Source of the DNA: Planctomycetaceae bacterium
GTDB lineage: Bacteria > Planctomycetota > UBA8742 > UBA2392 > JABWBM01
DNA length: 37,724 nt
Reading direction: 5' to 3'
Assembly (NCBI GenBank): GCA_013360495.1
Contig: JABWBM010000006.1
Location: 1 to 37,724 of the forward strand
Position numbers and translations under genes: made by a program. Below are positions 15,629-24,442 of this stretch, one piece after another. The stretch's first letter is position 1, and every line of letters starts with the position of its first letter. The notes beneath the pieces were generated by a model. That model saw only the letters and a list, made by a program, of their open reading frames with translations. It did not search any database and was not told where the DNA came from.

Positions 15629-17047
15629 ATGGCCAAGCGTAAGAAGACGAGCAAGAAAGCAACCGAAGGCGACACATCGAAGCGTCTGCCGGTGGTGAGC
15701 ATCATTGGCCGGCCCAATGTCGGAAAGTCGAGCCTGTTCAATATCCTCTGCGGCTCGCGCATCGCCATCGAAGATCCACGACCGGGCACAACGCGCGACC
15801 GCGTCAGCTTCGAACTCAAAATCCGCGGCACAAAGAGCGAGATCGGCTTCGCCGGCAAGGACCGGCGCGTCGAACTGGTGGATGCCGCCGGTGTTGGCGT
15901 GGTGGACGAGGCTGACATCGAACCCCACGTGGAAGAGCAGCTTCAGTTCGCGATTGACGCCGCCGACGTACTGCTCTTCGTCACCGATGCCAAGGCGGGC
16001 CTTCTGCCCATCGACGCGCAAATAGCGGCGAGGCTCCGCAAAGTCGACAAGCCCGTGGTGCTCGCGGTGAATAAGACCGACGCCTACCACCACGACGTTC
16101 GCGCCGAGGAGTTCCGCAGGCTCGGCCTTGGCGAGCCAATACCCGTATCAGCGAAAGAGCAGCGCGGCCTGCGCGAACTGCGCGGCGCCATCGTCAAGGC
16201 GCTGCCGCCGAAGGTCGACGCCGAACGCAATCTGCCGCCTCCCGAGATGAAGCTCGCCATCGTCGGCAAGCGGAATTCGGGCAAGTCGAGCCTCGTGAAC
16301 TTCCTTGCGCGGGACGAGCGCGTGATCGTGAGCGAGATTCCCGGCACTACGCGCGATTCCATCGACGTGCGCTTCCGCTACAAGGATCGCGAGTTCGTCG
16401 CCATTGACACCGCCGGTTTGCAGCGCCGTCAGGGCGTGAAGAACTCGGTGGACTTCTTCGGTCAAGCGCGCTCGGTAAAGGCGATCCGGCGCGCGGACGT
16501 GGTGATCATCCTGATGGATTGCCTCGAGCAGGCGTCGCGGTTGGACCGCAAGCTCGCCGACGAGGCGATCGACAATGTGAAGCCCGTGATCATCGCGGTC
16601 AACAAGTGGGACCTCGCGGGCAAGGTCACCACCGACAAGTACCAGAAGTATATCGAGGCGCGGTTGCCGTCCTTAAGCTACGCGCCGATCGTGTTCCTGA
16701 GCGTCAAGAATGGAACCAATTGCACGGAGCTGATCGACCTCGCCCTCGACCTGCACAAGCAAACCAATCTGCGTGTGGGCACGGGCGAGTTGAACCGCGC
16801 AGTTCACGAAGCCTTCGAGCTGCAGCGCCCCCATGCCCGCATGGGCAAGCAGCCGAAACTCTTCTATGCGACACAGGTAGAGGTGAACCCGCCGACGATC
16901 CTCGTCTACGTCAACGACGCGCAGAACTTCCCGTCGTCGTGGCGCGAGTACCTCAAGCATCGCCTGCGCGAGAAACTGCCCTTCGGCGAGATACCGTTGA
17001 AGGTGATCTTCAAGAACCGCGAACGGGTGGAACTCGAGAAGATATGA
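15629..17047 (+). CDS. der: Ribosome-biogenesis GTPase Der (EngA)
   Basis: 472 residues. Two tandem Era-like GTPase domains precede a KH-like C-terminal domain, the hallmark of Der, which acts in 50S subunit maturation. Domain 1 has G1 GRPNVGKS, G2 PGTTRDR, G3 DAAGVG and G4 NKTD. Domain 2 has G1 GKRNSGKS, G2 PGTTRDS, G3 DTAGLQ and G4 NKWD. The C-terminal segment (PPTILVYVNDAQNFPSSWREY) is typical. The second G1 has R-N-S in place of the common x-N-V/A, which still fits G-x4-G-K-S. A Lys-rich N-terminal extension of about 20 residues precedes domain 1. The start at 15629 lies 2 nt after the previous stop, so translation is probably coupled. Confidence 0.95.
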   Translation: MAKRKKTSKKATEGDTSKRLPVVSIIGRPNVGKSSLFNILCGSRIAIEDPRPGTTRDRVSFELKIRGTKSEIGFAGKDRRVELVDAAGVGVVDEADIEPHVEEQLQFAIDAADVLLFVTDAKAGLLPIDAQIAARLRKVDKPVVLAVNKTDAYHHDVRAEEFRRLGLGEPIPVSAKEQRGLRELRGAIVKALPPKVDAERNLPPPEMKLAIVGKRNSGKSSLVNFLARDERVIVSEIPGTTRDSIDVRFRYKDREFVAIDTAGLQRRQGVKNSVDFFGQARSVKAIRRADVVIILMDCLEQASRLDRKLADEAIDNVKPVIIAVNKWDLAGKVTTDKYQKYIEARLPSLSYAPIVFLSVKNGTNCTELIDLALDLHKQTNLRVGTGELNRAVHEAFELQRPHARMGKQPKLFYATQVEVNPPTILVYVNDAQNFPSSWREYLKHRLREKLPFGEIPLKVIFKNRERVELEKI

Positions 17048-17082
17048 AGGGTGTGGGTGCCGAACTGATTGGGGCTGTGGGC

Positions 17083-17110
17083 TCTCGACTCCGGACTTCC
17101 GACTTCTCTC
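17083..17110. repeat. Heptamer microrepeat (CTCCGAC-like)
   Basis: CTCTCGACT is followed by CCGGACT and TCCGACT, units of 7 nt. A near-identical string at 36148-36166 lacks one 7-nt unit, showing copy-number change by a heptamer. It lies between der and tRNA-Glu. Confidence 0.5.
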
Positions 17111-17120
17111 TATTAGGCCG

Positions 17121-17195
17121 TGGTGACCCCGACGGGACTTGAACCCGTGCTGCCGCCTTGAAAGGGCGGTGTCCTAACCGCTAGACGACGGGGCC
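17121..17195 (-). tRNA. tRNA-Glu (anticodon TTC)
   Basis: On the minus strand the gene runs from GGCCCCG at 17195 to an encoded CCA at 17121. The acceptor arms are GGCCCCG and CGGGGTC (one G-T pair). The anticodon stem-loop CCGCC-CTTTCAA-GGCGG has TTC at its centre, and the T-arm contains GGTTCAAGTCC. The cloverleaf closes without gaps, and the D-arm and anticodon arm are close to known bacterial tRNA-Glu. Confidence 0.95.
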
Positions 17196-17319
17196 ACGTT
17201 TCGGCCGACTCAGAACCCGCCCTCTTACCTTGCCTTGCGCCAATTCGCAAGGATTGCGTCGTGGGCTATGCGTTGCGCAACGACCAATCCTGTTCCAAGA
17301 CATTGCTGTCTGGCACTCC

Positions 17320-17325
17320 TACAAT
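17320..17325 (+). promoter_or_regulatory. Candidate -10 box at leaderless distance from the TPR gene
   Basis: TACAAT ends 6 nt before ATG 17332, so the expected transcription start coincides with the A of the start codon. No -35 or ribosome-binding site is visible. Confidence 0.4.
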
Positions 17326-17331
17326 GCGCCT

Positions 17332-18396
17332 ATGGGGGATGACGGTAAGCGCGAGTTGATCGAGTGGCTTTTGAACGGGATTGTCGCAACGCGCGTGCGA
17401 ACCAGTCCTGCCAGAGTCGAAAGCGTTGCGTTGTTGATCCCCAAAGACTCGCCAGCCCGCGTCAATATTCAGCGGCTATTGGCGCACGCGTATTATCTGA
17501 CCGCTCAACACGGGCGAATGACGGTGCTTGTGGCTTCCATCGATGAGAGCCAGCCGGTTTCGAATGTCCAGCGAGTTGATAACTGCGCAACACGGTTTAT
17601 GGCATGCCTTCTCGGCTCACAATTTGAAGACGCACTTGTACCACTTGATGAAGGTTTGAAATGGGTTGATGATGATCAGACGCGCATACACTTCGAACAT
17701 AACAAGGCTCTGATTCAAAGGAGGCTCGGAAAACTTCCAGAAAGCGAAGCGCTGATCAACTCCGTCATTCAGGAGTGCATGCGCCTCGACATGCGTGAGA
17801 CATACGCACGAGCATTGCTGACAAGAGCGGAGCTGCACTCGGAAGCAGGCAACATCACTCTAGCCCTGCAGGACGCTCAGGACGTGTTGTGCGCGGCGAC
17901 TGAAGTGGGCGACGCCGTAACGGCCGCTCTGAGCCATATTCACCTCGCATTTTTCGAAACCATGGCGAACCGCTACGACCTGGCGGAGTCATACGCACAA
18001 GAGTCGATCCGCCAGCATCAGGCTCTGAACATGCCGGCAAGGGCCGCCCTTGGCATGGAAATACTTGTGCCGATTCAAGTCTGGCGTTTGTTCGAGACGT
18101 TACCGTCTTGGGACACGACGCTGGACAATCACCAGATTCTGGCGTGCGAACAACTTGGTTCGAAGCTTCAGCATCTTCTCAGGAATTACAAAAGCGACAC
18201 CAGGATGCGACTCTGTATCCTCAACGCTTGCGCCGCATGGTGCGAGTACCATGCCGGGGATCGCGCCAAGGCGCTTGAGTTCGCCAGAAATGCATCCCTT
18301 CGATCATCCGATGAGAGACCCGGAGTTACGCGCTATTTTGAAGGTTATTTCGAACTTGCCCGCCAGATTATCGCGAAGCTGGAAACCAACACGTAG
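17332..18396 (+). CDS. TPR-repeat protein of unknown function
   Basis: 354 residues and entirely helical in character. There are several TPR-like units, the clearest being THFEHNKALIQRRLGKLPESEALI-type spacing, RALLTRAELHSEAGNITLAL, ALSHIHLAFFETMANRYDLA and CAAWCEYHAGDRAKALEFA. No signal peptide or membrane segment is seen, so it is probably cytoplasmic. The lack of other domains gives no function. It sits alone between tRNA-Glu and miaA. The start at 17332 is chosen because a TACAAT box lies 6 nt upstream and the longer frame (from 17230) would overlap that box. Confidence 0.65.
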   Translation: MGDDGKRELIEWLLNGIVATRVRTSPARVESVALLIPKDSPARVNIQRLLAHAYYLTAQHGRMTVLVASIDESQPVSNVQRVDNCATRFMACLLGSQFEDALVPLDEGLKWVDDDQTRIHFEHNKALIQRRLGKLPESEALINSVIQECMRLDMRETYARALLTRAELHSEAGNITLALQDAQDVLCAATEVGDAVTAALSHIHLAFFETMANRYDLAESYAQESIRQHQALNMPARAALGMEILVPIQVWRLFETLPSWDTTLDNHQILACEQLGSKLQHLLRNYKSDTRMRLCILNACAAWCEYHAGDRAKALEFARNASLRSSDERPGVTRYFEGYFELARQIIAKLETNT

Positions 18397-18457
18397 GCAT
18401 TTTTGGTCGTTTTCGTCCTATGCGCTCAAAGTCAATCGCTCGGATCACGAATCCAGC

Positions 18458-18463
18458 TATACT
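18458..18463 (+). promoter_or_regulatory. Candidate -10 box just upstream of miaA
   Basis: TATACT ends 8 nt before ATG 18472, implying a leader of about 2 nt. A GAGG is present in the gap but would fall at or before the transcription start. Confidence 0.35.
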
Positions 18464-18471
18464 CACGAGGT

Positions 18472-19491
18472 ATGGAAACGGCATCGCCTGACACCACCGC
18501 GAAACCGCTCGTCTGTGTCATCCTTGGCCAGACGGCGTCGGGAAAGTCAACGCTCTGCCATAACATCGCAAAGCGTATCGACTCCGAAATCATCTCCATG
18601 GACGCGCTGAAAGTCTATCGCGGCATGGACATCGGCACCGCCAAAGCCTCGCCCGCCGACCAGCAAGCAGTGCCGCACCACCTACTCGATCTGGCGGCGC
18701 CCAGCGAATCCTTCAACGTCGCGCGCTACCTCGACGACCTCGAAGGTGTGATCCGCGACGTGCTCAACCGCGGGCACCTCCCGCTGATCGACTGCGGCAC
18801 ACCGCTCTATTTGAAGACCTTCCTCTCCGGCATGCTCGAATCGCCCGAACCGGATGAGGAATTGCGCGCGGAACTTGAAACCATGAGTTCGACCGCGCTG
18901 CACCGCAGGCTCGCTACGCTCGATCCCGAAGCTGCCGCCACGCTCCATGCCAACGACCGCAAGCGCGTGATCCGCGCCGTGCAGTACGCCATGCAGACCG
19001 GCAAGCCCATCAGCGCCGAGCGCACGCAGTTCGAGACGCGGCGCACGGACTATCGTTTCGTGCTGACGGGGCCGCTGTGGGACGAGGCGATCTTGCGAGC
19101 GCGCATCGAGCAACGCGTCGAGCGCATGATGACGGCCGGACTGATCGACGAAGTAGTACGCATACACAATGGCGAAGGCTTCTCCAAAACCGCGCGCGAA
19201 GCCATCGGCTACCGGCAACTGCTCGAACATCTGGAAGGAGCGTATTCGCTCGAAGAGGCAGTGGAGAAAATCAAGCGCCGCACCTGGCAGCTCGCGCGCA
19301 AGCAAATGGTCTGGTTCAAGCGTTACCGTGATGTGAAATGGCTGCAGGTCAAGAGCGACGAGGAGCTCATGCGCGCCGCGATCTTCCTCGCGGGCGAGCT
19401 TGCGGGCGAAGTGCGCGCGTCGATGAAAGGCGCCCCGCCGGAACCAAGGCGCGAACCACGCCTCGACGGGCTGTATCATAAGAGTCGGTAA
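18472..19491 (+). CDS. miaA: tRNA dimethylallyltransferase MiaA
   Basis: 339 residues. MiaA transfers a dimethylallyl group to A37 of tRNAs that read codons starting with U. Visible motifs are the P-loop GQTASGKS (19-26), SMDALKVYRGMDIGTAK (canonical DSxQVYRGMDIGTAKP, with the Gln replaced), PHHLLD, the DCGTPLYLKTF segment corresponding to GGTxLY, RKRVIRAV and the late TWQLARKQMVWFKR block. Length is within the usual range with a slightly long, charged C-terminus. It follows a TPR gene by 75 bp and appears to have its own promoter. Confidence 0.95.
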   Translation: METASPDTTAKPLVCVILGQTASGKSTLCHNIAKRIDSEIISMDALKVYRGMDIGTAKASPADQQAVPHHLLDLAAPSESFNVARYLDDLEGVIRDVLNRGHLPLIDCGTPLYLKTFLSGMLESPEPDEELRAELETMSSTALHRRLATLDPEAAATLHANDRKRVIRAVQYAMQTGKPISAERTQFETRRTDYRFVLTGPLWDEAILRARIEQRVERMMTAGLIDEVVRIHNGEGFSKTAREAIGYRQLLEHLEGAYSLEEAVEKIKRRTWQLARKQMVWFKRYRDVKWLQVKSDEELMRAAIFLAGELAGEVRASMKGAPPEPRREPRLDGLYHKSR

Positions 19492-19630
19492 TGTAATCAC
19501 TTACGACTATTCCCTGAGCTTCATTCCCCCTTCATAAAGTTGAGGTACAAGGGGCGGCTGTCTCTTTTGTGAACGAAGCGGGGAGCACAAATGGTATCCT
19601 TGCATGGTTCACCACAGCAGGACAACAACC

Positions 19631-21769
19631 ATGGTGCGGCAAATCACCAACGAGACCCGATACGTCGATCATGAGGCGACGACATCCACCGACCTCGTCG
19701 ATCCGGCGCTTTACATTCACCGCGAGCAGAGCCTGATCGAGTTCGACAAGCGCGTGCTGGCCCAAGCGCGCGATCCCGACACGCCGCTGCTTGAGCGTTT
19801 GCGCTTCCTCACCATCTGCAGTTCGAACCTCGATGAGTTTTTCGAAATCCGCATTTCCGGCCTTAAACAACAGGTGGAGTACGGCATCTCCCAGCCCGAG
19901 GCCGACGGCCTGAGCGCCGGGGACGCGTTGACGCGCATCAGCGCCACCATGCATGAACTCGTCACGGAACAATACCGCGTCTTTCAAAACGAATTGCTGC
20001 CCGCGCTCTCCAAGGAAGGCATCAACCTCTTGCGGCGAGGCGAGTGGACCGACGAACAGACGCGCTGGATCCGCCAGTATTTCGACGAACAGGTGTTGCC
20101 AGTCCTCACGCCCGTGGCGCTCGACCCCTCGCACCCTTTCCCGCGTATCCTGAACAAAAGCCTCAACTTTATCGTTTCGCTCGAGGGTGTCGACGCCTAT
20201 GGCCGCGCGAGCCGCATCGCCATCGTGCAGGTGCCTCGCAGCTTGCCGCGCGTGATTCAGTTGCCGGTGGAATTGTCGAAGGCTGGCTATGACTTCGTGA
20301 TGCTGTCCTCGATCGTTCACGAATACATGGACGAACTCTTCCGCGGCATGAAGGTTGCCGGCGCGTATCAATTCCGCGTGACGCGCAACAGCGACCTGTG
20401 GGTGGACGAGGAAGCGGTGGACGATTTGCTTTTCGCTATCAAGGGTGAACTGCGGAGCCGCGCATTCGGAGATGCGGTTCGCTTGGAGATCGCCGACAAC
20501 TGCCCGCCGGTGATGACGCAATTTTTGCTGACACAATTCGGGTTGACGGCGGATGAGCTTTATCGTGTGGACGGACCGGTGAATCTGCATCGCCTCAACG
20601 CCATCATCGACAAAGTCAACCGCCCGGACCTGAAGTACAAACCCTTCGTGCCGAGCCAGCCCCTCGACAAGGGCAAGGGCTACGACATTTTCGCGCAGAT
20701 CCGCAAAGGTGACATCCTCTTGCATCATCCGTACCAGAGCTTCTTACCGGTAATCGACCTCGCGCGACAGGCAGCCGCAGACCCGGAAGTCTTGTCGATC
20801 AAGCTGACACTCTATAGAACGGACGCGGACTCGCCTCTCGCCAAGGTGCTAATCGACGCGGCTCGCGCGGGCAAAGACGTGACGGCCGTGATCGAGCTGC
20901 GCGCGCGCTTTGACGAGGCCCATAACATCGACCTTGCCACGCGCCTGCAGGAGGCCGGCGCCAACGTCGCTTACGGAATCGTGGGCTTCAAGGCCCACGC
21001 CAAGATGATGATGGTGGTGCGCAGGGAGGATGGGAAGATTCGTCGCTACGTTCATCTCGGCACTGGCAACTACCACGCCGTCACCGCGCGCATCTATACC
21101 GACATCAGTTATATGACCTGCGACCGGGAGATCGGCGACGACGTTCATCAACTGTTCATGCAGCTCACCAGCATCGGGCGCGCCTCGCGCCTCGCGAAAC
21201 TTTTGCAGTCGCCTTTCACGCTCGAGAAAAAACTCCTGCAACTGATCGACGAGGAAATCGCGGCTGCCCGCGAGGGCAAGCCCGCGCGCATCATGGCGCG
21301 CATGAACGCGATCACCGAGCCGCGCATTATTCGCGCGCTCTATAAAGCGTCGATGGCGGGCGTGCAGATCGACCTGATCGTGCGAGGCGTGTGCTGCCTG
21401 CGCCCAGGGATGAAGGGGATTTCAGACAACATTCGCGTGCGCTCGATCGTCGGGCGCTTCCTCGAGCATAGCCGCGTGTTTTATTTCTTCGCCGGCGGCG
21501 AGGAGAAGGTATTTGCCGGCAGCGCGGACTGGATGCAGCGCAACCTGCACCGGCGCGTGGAGACGTGCTTCCCGATCCTCGATAAAAAGCTCAAGGCGCG
21601 CGTGATCGAGGAAACGCTTTCACTCTACTTCAAGGACAATACTCAGGCATGGGACCTGCGTCCCGATGGTTCATATGTCAAGGTGGAGGCCGGCAGCGAC
21701 GCCCGCGTCACCGCCCAGCAGACTCTGCTCAACATGCTCGCCGATCAAGACAAGGTTGTGGCGAAATGA
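19631..21769 (+). CDS. ppk1: Polyphosphate kinase PPK1
   Basis: 712 residues, the usual PPK1 length. PPK1 reversibly moves the terminal phosphate of ATP onto polyphosphate. The N-terminal segment (YIHREQSLIEFDKRVL, FLTICSSNLDEFFEIR) is characteristic. HHPYQSF, the KAHAKMMMV block that carries the phosphorylated histidine, HLGTGNYH and SADWMQRNLHRRVE are all present. ATG 19631 is preferred because AGCAGGA lies about 9 nt upstream; an in-frame ATG at 19604 is less well placed. No exopolyphosphatase gene is adjacent, and tRNA-Gly follows about 100 bp downstream. Confidence 0.96.
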   Translation: MVRQITNETRYVDHEATTSTDLVDPALYIHREQSLIEFDKRVLAQARDPDTPLLERLRFLTICSSNLDEFFEIRISGLKQQVEYGISQPEADGLSAGDALTRISATMHELVTEQYRVFQNELLPALSKEGINLLRRGEWTDEQTRWIRQYFDEQVLPVLTPVALDPSHPFPRILNKSLNFIVSLEGVDAYGRASRIAIVQVPRSLPRVIQLPVELSKAGYDFVMLSSIVHEYMDELFRGMKVAGAYQFRVTRNSDLWVDEEAVDDLLFAIKGELRSRAFGDAVRLEIADNCPPVMTQFLLTQFGLTADELYRVDGPVNLHRLNAIIDKVNRPDLKYKPFVPSQPLDKGKGYDIFAQIRKGDILLHHPYQSFLPVIDLARQAAADPEVLSIKLTLYRTDADSPLAKVLIDAARAGKDVTAVIELRARFDEAHNIDLATRLQEAGANVAYGIVGFKAHAKMMMVVRREDGKIRRYVHLGTGNYHAVTARIYTDISYMTCDREIGDDVHQLFMQLTSIGRASRLAKLLQSPFTLEKKLLQLIDEEIAAAREGKPARIMARMNAITEPRIIRALYKASMAGVQIDLIVRGVCCLRPGMKGISDNIRVRSIVGRFLEHSRVFYFFAGGEEKVFAGSADWMQRNLHRRVETCFPILDKKLKARVIEETLSLYFKDNTQAWDLRPDGSYVKVEAGSDARVTAQQTLLNMLADQDKVVAK

Positions 21770-21873
21770 GGCCCAGAATAGCCCTGGGCTACTTTACAAC
21801 AACCTGTCCGGACGCTGGCGCTTGCCGCGCGATATTGACAGAATGGCGCACGAACGGTATGACTGGCGCTCAT

Positions 21874-21948
21874 GCGGGTGTAACTCAGTGGTAGAGTGCG
21901 ACCTTGCCAAGGTCGATGTCGAGGGTTCGACCCCCTTCACCCGCTCCA
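21874..21948 (+). tRNA. tRNA-Gly (anticodon GCC)
   Basis: The acceptor arms are GCGGGTG (21874-21880) and CACCCGC (21938-21944), followed by T and an encoded CCA. The anticodon arm CGACC-TTGCCAA-GGTCG centres on GCC, and the T-loop contains GGTTCGACCCC. All arms pair. Confidence 0.95.
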
Positions 21949-21953
21949 GCTTC

Positions 21954-21994
21954 AAACCCCTGTCGTTGCTTGAGTTAGCGATGACAGGGGTTTT
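21954..21994 (+). terminator. Rho-independent terminator after tRNA-Gly
   Basis: An 11-bp stem, AAACCCCTGTC with GACAGGGGTTT, encloses an 18-nt loop and ends in TTTT. It begins 6 nt after the tRNA 3' end, as expected for a monocistronic tRNA transcript. Confidence 0.75.
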
Positions 21995-22261
21995 GGCATT
22001 TGCGCCGGAACGGCCGCGAACTCAATGACGTTCCGCCCCCGACTTTGAACGGCTGCATCGTCGAGAACTGAACAAGCGCATCTCCCGAGCGTAATGCGCT
22101 GCAAATCAATCTTGGAACTGCCATAAGCGTTTTGACGCTTCCTTTGGTCGCGAGAAAATCAGCCCCGAAAGATAACGATCAACGACGACTAGACCGAACT
22201 TTCTCGACACCTGCCTGGACATAAGCACCGCCTGCTCCGAATGGTATCCGGCGTGGGGAAA
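21995..22261. other. Intergenic region with a fragment of the inverted-repeat arm
   Basis: There is no gene. At about 22087-22104, CTGCAAATCAATCTTGGA matches the right arm of the 13071-13217 element with one substitution, suggesting a solo or decayed copy. A short AAGCG/CGCTT hairpin lies near 22127-22141 without a T-run. Confidence 0.4.
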
Positions 22262-24040
22262 TCAAATGGGCCGGGCATCAACTTTTGTCCGGTCGCGATT
22301 GCCGCGTAGCCGCGTGCGGAGCCAAGCAACCCAACTCACGACCATAATCACAAGCGAGAGCGGCATCGTGATCCAGCCCACCCACATGCCCGCTTGCAAC
22401 GAGATCGTCGGTTCGGGGTTTTCGATTACGGGCAGGACGACGTTCATCACGCCGCCAACGCCACGGTCTTTGCCATCGACGGTGAGCGTGCGGCGCACGT
22501 TGCCGAGCGGATCGATCACCGCCGAAATCCCGTCGTTGGTGGCGCGCACGAAGGTGGTGCGCGATTCGATGGCGCGGAACTTGACGCCGATCAAGGCCTG
22601 ATCCAATTCCGCAAGTTGGCGGTACCAGACCTCGTTGGAGAGGTTGACGGCGAAGTGAACGTTCTCGGGTTGATGCAGCTCGCCGTACAACTGCGGGAAC
22701 CAATACTCGTAGCAGATGTTCATCGAGAAGCGCCAATCACGGCCCATGCCGTCCGTCAGCGTGAAGGTGTCGCGCCTATATCCCGGCAAAAACTCCGGCA
22801 CGGCGCCCATCAGCGTGCGGGCATAATCTGTCACCAGGTCGCCGAGCGGCGTGCCGCGGTAGGGAATGTACTCGCCGCCGGGGACGAGATGGGCCTTGTC
22901 GTGGCGGCCGAAGAGCTCACCATCAGCGCCGACATACACGCCGGAGTTGAACCATGCGAGCTGCGCGTCCCTGTCGGTGAGATAGGGATAATGCTTGCGA
23001 TCTTCTTCCAGCAGCGGAGCCACAGCCCCCACCACCATCGGTGTTTGAATGCTCGACGCGAGGCGACTCAAATCGTCGTAACTGGAGGGGTTGCGCGGGT
23101 TGATGGGCCATGGATACCCCGTCTCGGGCCAGAGAATCAGGTCAGGCGTGTAGCGTAACGCCTCGCCGGTAAGCGTTCGCAGCCGGTTGAACTGCTCAAG
23201 GCGTGCAGCTTCGGTGCGCGTCTCTTTCAACTCTTGCTCGATGTTAGGCTGGATCACCGCCACCAACGGGCCATCATCTTTGATCGCCGGTATGAGGGTA
23301 TAGAGCCGAAGACTTCCGTAGGCGATGTTGACGATGAATGCGATGACAAGCGCCCAGATGGCGAGGCGTTGGAGGTTGACGTCTTGGCTTGCGCTCTCGT
23401 CTTCTTTTCCACTCCGCACTCCGCACTCCGCACTCCGCACTCTTCTCCTCCGCCCGTCCAACCAAAGAAATACGCACGTGTTCACGAGCACAATGAAAAA
23501 CGCCACCAGATGGACGCTGCCGAGGTCGGCGATCTGGATCAACACTGGAACCTGATGCAGCGCATGGCCGGTCATCATCAGCGGCCCCGGCGCGGGGTAG
23601 TAATAATGACAGAATTCAAACCCCGTCCACAGCAGCGGGATGAGCAGCACGAACCAGGGGCGCGGCACGCGCGACGCGACGAAGCGGGCTACGCCGCTAA
23701 AGGCCGCGAAAACGACGGCCAGTAACGCGCTGATGAAGACCCACATGGCGTACATGGTAATTGGCGAGTCGCCGCCGAGACTCGGCATCTGCGAGATATA
23801 GAACAGGCCGAGCAGATAGACGAGAAATCCGGCGCACCAGCCAGCGAGAATCGCGCTCCGCGTTGTCTTGAACCGTTCGAGCGAGAGCAGCCAGGGGACG
23901 AAGGCTACCAAAATCAGCGGGCCAAAATCGAAGGGTGGATGGCTCGCAGCGAAGAGCAGCCCGGAGAGCAGCGTCGCCCGCCATGGCCCGAGGATGCGGG
24001 TGATGGAGGGGCGGTCGTTATTGGGGGCAGCGTCCGTCAT
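22262..24040 (-). CDS. lnt: Apolipoprotein N-acyltransferase Lnt
   Basis: 592 residues. Lnt N-acylates lipoproteins at the inner membrane, the last step of lipoprotein maturation. About six to eight hydrophobic helices precede a nitrilase-fold periplasmic domain with the catalytic triad E306 (LILWPETGYP), K382 (DKAHLVPGGEY) and C443 (NICYEYWFP). A final helix (WITMPLSLVIMVVSWVAWL) closes the protein. Residues about 197-222, just before a transmembrane helix, are an extra basic loop encoded partly by four copies of a 7-bp tandem repeat (23411-23442). The loop is predicted in the cytoplasm or at a membrane boundary and is probably tolerated. The start overlaps the stop of xseB by one base (TGATG), so the two are translationally coupled. 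It supports a diderm cell type. Confidence 0.95.
   Translation of the reverse strand: MTDAAPNNDRPSITRILGPWRATLLSGLLFAASHPPFDFGPLILVAFVPWLLSLERFKTTRSAILAGWCAGFLVYLLGLFYISQMPSLGGDSPITMYAMWVFISALLAVVFAAFSGVARFVASRVPRPWFVLLIPLLWTGFEFCHYYYPAPGPLMMTGHALHQVPVLIQIADLGSVHLVAFFIVLVNTCVFLWLDGRRRRVRSAECGVRSGKEDESASQDVNLQRLAIWALVIAFIVNIAYGSLRLYTLIPAIKDDGPLVAVIQPNIEQELKETRTEAARLEQFNRLRTLTGEALRYTPDLILWPETGYPWPINPRNPSSYDDLSRLASSIQTPMVVGAVAPLLEEDRKHYPYLTDRDAQLAWFNSGVYVGADGELFGRHDKAHLVPGGEYIPYRGTPLGDLVTDYARTLMGAVPEFLPGYRRDTFTLTDGMGRDWRFSMNICYEYWFPQLYGELHQPENVHFAVNLSNEVWYRQLAELDQALIGVKFRAIESRTTFVRATNDGISAVIDPLGNVRRTLTVDGKDRGVGGVMNVVLPVIENPEPTISLQAGMWVGWITMPLSLVIMVVSWVAWLRTRLRGNRDRTKVDARPI
23411..23442. repeat. 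7-bp tandem repeat inside lnt
   Basis: ACTCCGC is repeated four times without change, followed by ACTC. Seven is not a multiple of three, so one cycle of the protein repeat takes 21 nt, giving RSAECGV then RS. Gain or loss of single units would shift the lnt frame. Confidence 0.85.
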
Positions 24041-24345
24041 CAGAACAACTGTTTGCCGTCGTCGCGCTCTTTGGTCTTTTGTTTCGCGGGTTTGGCGGCG
24101 CCGGTTTCGGCGTCATATTCGGCGACCTCCGGCGTACCCATGGTCTTGGTGAGGATTTCCACCTTGCCCTCGGCTTGCTTCAAGATGCCGTAACACTGGC
24201 GCAGGGCCTTCACGCCTTCCTCGTAGGCTTCGAGGGATTTTTCGAGGGCAAGCTCGCCGCCCTCGAGCTGTTCGAGCTTTTTCTCGACGACCTTCAACAG
24301 GTCTTCGAACGCGGGGTGATCGTCCTTGGCTTTCTTGGCGCTCAT
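24040..24345 (-). CDS. xseB: Exodeoxyribonuclease VII small subunit
   Basis: 101 residues. The N-terminal 65 residues fit the XseB helical hairpin: FEDLLKVVEKKLEQLEGGELALEKSLEAYEEG, LRQCYGILKQAEGKVEIL. XseB binds XseA to form the single-strand-specific exonuclease VII. The last 35 residues are an extension rich in Lys, Ala and Glu. xseA is not in the window, and the gene is instead coupled to lnt. A CATACT box lies 8 nt upstream of the ATG on the minus strand (24354-24359). Confidence 0.9.
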   Translation of the reverse strand: MSAKKAKDDHPAFEDLLKVVEKKLEQLEGGELALEKSLEAYEEGVKALRQCYGILKQAEGKVEILTKTMGTPEVAEYDAETGAAKPAKQKTKERDDGKQLF

Positions 24346-24353
24346 GGCTGCAC

Positions 24354-24359
24354 AGTATG
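24354..24359 (-). promoter_or_regulatory. Candidate -10 box for xseB-lnt at near-leaderless distance
   Basis: CATACT on the minus strand is 8 nt before ATG 24345; a -35 is not evident. Confidence 0.3.
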
Positions 24360-24442
24360 AGACGGGCGCCAGCGATATTCCAGAAGGCTCTCGAATCCAG
24401 AGACAACTCTTTTGCTATTCCCACGAGCAGCGCTTTGGGGTG

